Positions 7,250-8,635 of a stretch of 8,635 nt of DNA are shown here, in pieces. The notes beneath the pieces were generated by a model. The model saw only the letters and a program-made list of their open reading frames with translations, was not told where the DNA came from and did no database searches. Where the stretch lies: the NCBI GenBank assembly GCA_946061315.1, contig CAMGRB010000044.1, positions 1 to 8,635 of the forward strand, written 5' to 3'. Numbering within the stretch: the first letter of the stretch is position 1; each line of letters starts with the position of its first letter. The stretch is from an uncultured Clostridia bacterium (GTDB lineage Bacteria > Bacillota > Clostridia > Oscillospirales > CAG-272). Position numbers and translations under genes: made by a program.

Positions 7250-7258
7250 ATTGTAACA
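7250..7258 (-). promoter_or_regulatory. Extended -10 promoter candidate for the hydrolase operon
   Basis: The minus strand reads TGTTACAAT, an extended -10 (TG, one base, then TACAAT at 7250-7255). The -35 position at 17 bases spacing is a weak TTTATT. The predicted start is near 7243, giving a leader of about 55 bases. Confidence 0.5.
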
Positions 7259-7309
7259 CATTTTTTTCGGAAAATAAATATCATTGAGCCAAAAAATTAA
7301 AAAAATATG

Positions 7310-7338
7310 TTGCCGTCGGGGTCGCAATAGTGTATAAT
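7310..7338 (+). promoter_or_regulatory. Promoter candidate for ribF
   Basis: A perfect -10 TATAAT (7333-7338) lies 17 bases after a moderate -35 TTGCCG (7310-7315). The leader is about 28 bases, too short for an FMN riboswitch, and no conserved FMN-riboswitch segment is seen. Confidence 0.6.
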
Positions 7339-7358
7339 GTTTTTTGAAATACCGTTTT

Positions 7359-7366
7359 GAGAGGTG
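7359..7366 (+). promoter_or_regulatory. Ribosome binding site deciding the ribF start
   Basis: GAGAGGTG is followed by six bases and then ATG at 7373. Its terminal GTG (7364) is in frame and could be miscalled as the start, adding three residues (MRK). Confidence 0.75.
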
Positions 7367-7372
7367 CGTAAA

Positions 7373-8308
7373 ATGACGGTTTATGATCTTAAAACAATGC
7401 AAAGATGCGAAATATCGGAAGATACCGTTGTCGCGCTGGGTACGTTTGACGGTTGCCACTCGGGTCACCTTTCCGTTTTTTATGCGGCTTTGGACGAGGC
7501 GAAAAAGCGCCGCATAAAGAGCGCCGTATATACTTTTGACGAGATACCGAGGTCGAGTATCGAGCAAAAAAGCGTACCCTGTATCTTTACTTTGGACGAA
7601 AAAATAAAATTCATAAGGAAAATCGGGATAGACTATATCGCGATAGACAATCTTGAAAACGTAAGGAACATGAGTGGAGAGGAGTTTTTTGAAAACGTTT
7701 TGAAAAAGTCACTCCACGCCGCCTGCGCCTCGTGCGGATTTAACTATCGCTTCGGCAAAGGTGCAAAGTGGGGTAGCCGTGATCTTTGCACATTTTTTGA
7801 AAAAGCAGGGGGGAGTGTGCGTATTTCCGAGGAAGTAATAGCTTTCGGCAAGCCGATTTGCTCAACTCTGATAAGAGAAATGATAGAAAAAGGCGAGGTT
7901 GAAAAAATACTTGAATTTTCGCCTCCTTACTCAATTTACGCAAAGGTGTTGCACGGAAAAATGCTCGGCAGGACAATCGGCATACCCACGGTAAACCAAA
8001 AAATTCCCGAGGGCAAGGTGATCACCGCACGCGGAGTTTATATCACCGAGTGTGAGATAGGCGAGGACGTGTATCCCGCCGTTACCAACGTGGGAATAAG
8101 ACCGACGACCGACGGAAAAGATGCGCCCGAAAACGTAGAAACGCATATAATAGGTTATGAGGGCAATTTGTATTCGTCTTTCGTAAGGGTCAATTTTTAC
8201 AGGTTTTTGAGAAGCGAGAAGAAGTTTTCAAGCGTGGAGGAGCTTAAAAATCAGATACTCCTCGACGAAAAATCCGCAAAAGAGTATTTCGGAGCATCGG
8301 GCAAGTAA
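7373..8308 (+). CDS. ribF: Bifunctional riboflavin kinase / FAD synthetase
   Basis: This 311-residue cytosolic enzyme phosphorylates riboflavin to FMN and then adenylates FMN to FAD. The N-terminal nucleotidyltransferase domain shows ALGTFDGCHSGH (21-32) with the HxGH motif at 29-32, FNYRFGKGAKWG (123-134) and the ICSTLIR motif (162-168). The C-terminal kinase domain shows LHGKMLGRTIGIPTVN (193-208) with the Mg-ATP-binding PTxN, a GVY (221-223), TNVGIRPTT (238-246) and VETH (255-258), whose glutamate E256 is the expected catalytic base. The usual end pattern with LRSEKKF and QILLDEKSA follows. Length is normal for the family. It is transcribed alone, divergent from the hydrolase gene; in many Firmicutes it instead follows truB, so the location is less common. 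Confidence 0.95.
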   Translation: MTVYDLKTMQRCEISEDTVVALGTFDGCHSGHLSVFYAALDEAKKRRIKSAVYTFDEIPRSSIEQKSVPCIFTLDEKIKFIRKIGIDYIAIDNLENVRNMSGEEFFENVLKKSLHAACASCGFNYRFGKGAKWGSRDLCTFFEKAGGSVRISEEVIAFGKPICSTLIREMIEKGEVEKILEFSPPYSIYAKVLHGKMLGRTIGIPTVNQKIPEGKVITARGVYITECEIGEDVYPAVTNVGIRPTTDGKDAPENVETHIIGYEGNLYSSFVRVNFYRFLRSEKKFSSVEELKNQILLDEKSAKEYFGASGK

Positions 8309-8330
8309 CGGATAATTTTCAGGAAAGGAA

Positions 8331-8393
8331 AAAGGCAATCTCCGTATTCTGCCGCCCCAACGGGGTCAGCGGCGAAAAGCGGAAATTACCTTT
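8331..8393 (-). terminator. Long near-perfect hairpin downstream of ribF, terminator-like
   Basis: Outer arms 8331-8344 and 8380-8393 pair over 14 positions, and inner arms GCCGCCCC-type (8351-8358) pair with 8362-8364 and 8369-8373 around an AAC loop. The two outer mismatches are C against A on the plus strand but become U-G wobbles in a minus-strand RNA, so the minus transcript folds better. A TTTTT run follows on the minus strand, while the plus strand has only TTT. It may therefore block antisense transcription into ribF, act weakly as the ribF terminator, or be part of a small RNA. The strand call rests on wobble pairing alone. Confidence 0.45.
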
Positions 8394-8404
8394 GCTGATA
8401 TTAT

Positions 8405-8460
8405 ACGCCGCTTTTTACCGCGTTATTCCGCAACCGATTCCTTAACCGAAAAGCCGGCGT
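8405..8460. repeat. Inverted repeat enclosing a tandem repeat
   Basis: ACGCCGCTTTT (8405-8415) pairs with AAAAGC plus GGCGT (8449-8454 and 8456-8460) with a single bulged C. The 33-base loop holds the 12-bp tandem repeat. No T-run adjoins either side, so it is not an intrinsic terminator. Its function is unknown. Confidence 0.5.
8425..8448. repeat. 12-bp tandem direct repeat, two copies
   Basis: ATTCCGCAACCG is immediately followed by ATTCCTTAACCG, identical at 10 of 12 positions. The pair fills most of the loop of the surrounding inverted repeat. Two tandem half-sites ahead of a promoter can be a regulator-binding site, but two copies may also be a chance duplication. Confidence 0.5.
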
Positions 8461-8477
8461 TAAAACAATTTACATTA

Positions 8478-8523
8478 TTTTTTACAAAAAACTATTGAAT
8501 TTTGTATTTTAATATGTTAAAAT
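8478..8523 (+). promoter_or_regulatory. Strong promoter with A/T tract upstream element
   Basis: A -35 box TTGAAT (8495-8500), 17 bases and a -10 box TAAAAT (8518-8523) are preceded by TG one base before the -10, making it an extended -10. A TTTTTT-AC-AAAAAA tract (8478-8491) lies directly upstream of the -35, where an UP element would bind the alpha subunit of RNA polymerase. The leader to the next gene is about 32 bases. This is the best promoter in the window. Confidence 0.7.
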
Positions 8524-8562
8524 GAACAACAGATAGAATCAAGAATGTACAAGGAGTACTGT

Positions 8563-8635
8563 ATGAAACAGATAATTTCTTTGTTTATTTGCGTGATGAT
8601 GATAGTTCCGTGCTTCGCGTTTGCGGCACTTGCGG
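8563..8635 (+). CDS. Exported protein, N-terminal signal peptide only (partial)
   Basis: Only 24 residues are visible before the right edge. They read as a signal peptide: a short positive start (K3-less MK, then Q), a hydrophobic core IISLFICVMMIV (4-15), and small residues FAFAALA (18-24) suited to signal peptidase I. No lipobox cysteine pattern (L-x-x-C with small residues) is evident, although cysteines occur at 10 and 17. The ATG has AAGGAG (8551-8556) six bases upstream and a strong promoter. The mature protein lies outside the window, so no function can be given. Confidence 0.7.
   Translation, partial: MKQIISLFICVMMIVPCFAFAALA

Noticed and set aside
7310..7372. FMN riboswitch ahead of ribF
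   Set aside because: The leader from the predicted start is about 28 bases and none of the conserved FMN-aptamer segments is visible in 7190-7372.
7190..7567. N-terminal extension of the hydrolase open frame by 126 residues
   Set aside because: It overlaps ribF on the other strand and covers both divergent promoters. The ATG at 7189 has a strong ribosome binding site and begins the conserved domain directly.

Overview
The window looks like chromosomal sequence from a Gram-positive, anaerobic member of the Clostridia, probably a gut-type lineage. This rests on separate feoA and feoB genes of clostridial style, strong GGAGG-type ribosome binding sites, ATA-rich codon use, and short intergenic regions with sigma-A-like promoters. 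I cannot name a genus. There is no transposase, phage gene, CRISPR array, tRNA or rRNA. Eight protein genes are visible, two of them cut by the window edges.

Region 1 (1-1345, minus strand) is the ferrous iron uptake pair feoA-feoB. The two overlap by one base and feoB runs off the left edge. Their promoter lies beside a perfect 16-bp palindrome that covers the expected transcription start, as an operator would. Region 2 (1420-3833, plus strand) is a divergent two-gene ABC transporter: an ATPase and a large, roughly 12-helix permease, also overlapping by one base. It ends at a strong hairpin that serves as terminator for both converging transcripts.

Region 3 (7258 down to 3874, minus strand) is a likely three-gene transcription unit. 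It reads, in order, a UlaG-like metallo-beta-lactamase-fold hydrolase with a very acidic C-terminal tail, a histidine phosphatase (phosphoglycerate mutase superfamily), and a CPA2-type cation/proton antiporter. The antiporter also has a promoter candidate of its own. Region 4 (7310-8308, plus strand) is ribF, which makes FMN and FAD and is divergent from the hydrolase. Region 5 (8309-8562) has no gene but holds two inverted-repeat structures and a 12-bp tandem repeat, then a very good promoter. That promoter drives the start of an exported protein whose signal peptide is all that is visible before the right edge.

The genes are mostly housekeeping or transport functions, and I see no clear defence system or other novel multi-gene system. 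The most unusual items are the hydrolase with its roughly 116-residue stretch lacking any basic residue, its altered metal-binding motif, and the structured intergenic region after ribF. Several starts were reset to the ATG preceded by a good ribosome binding site, because in two cases an in-frame GTG upstream is itself part of that site.
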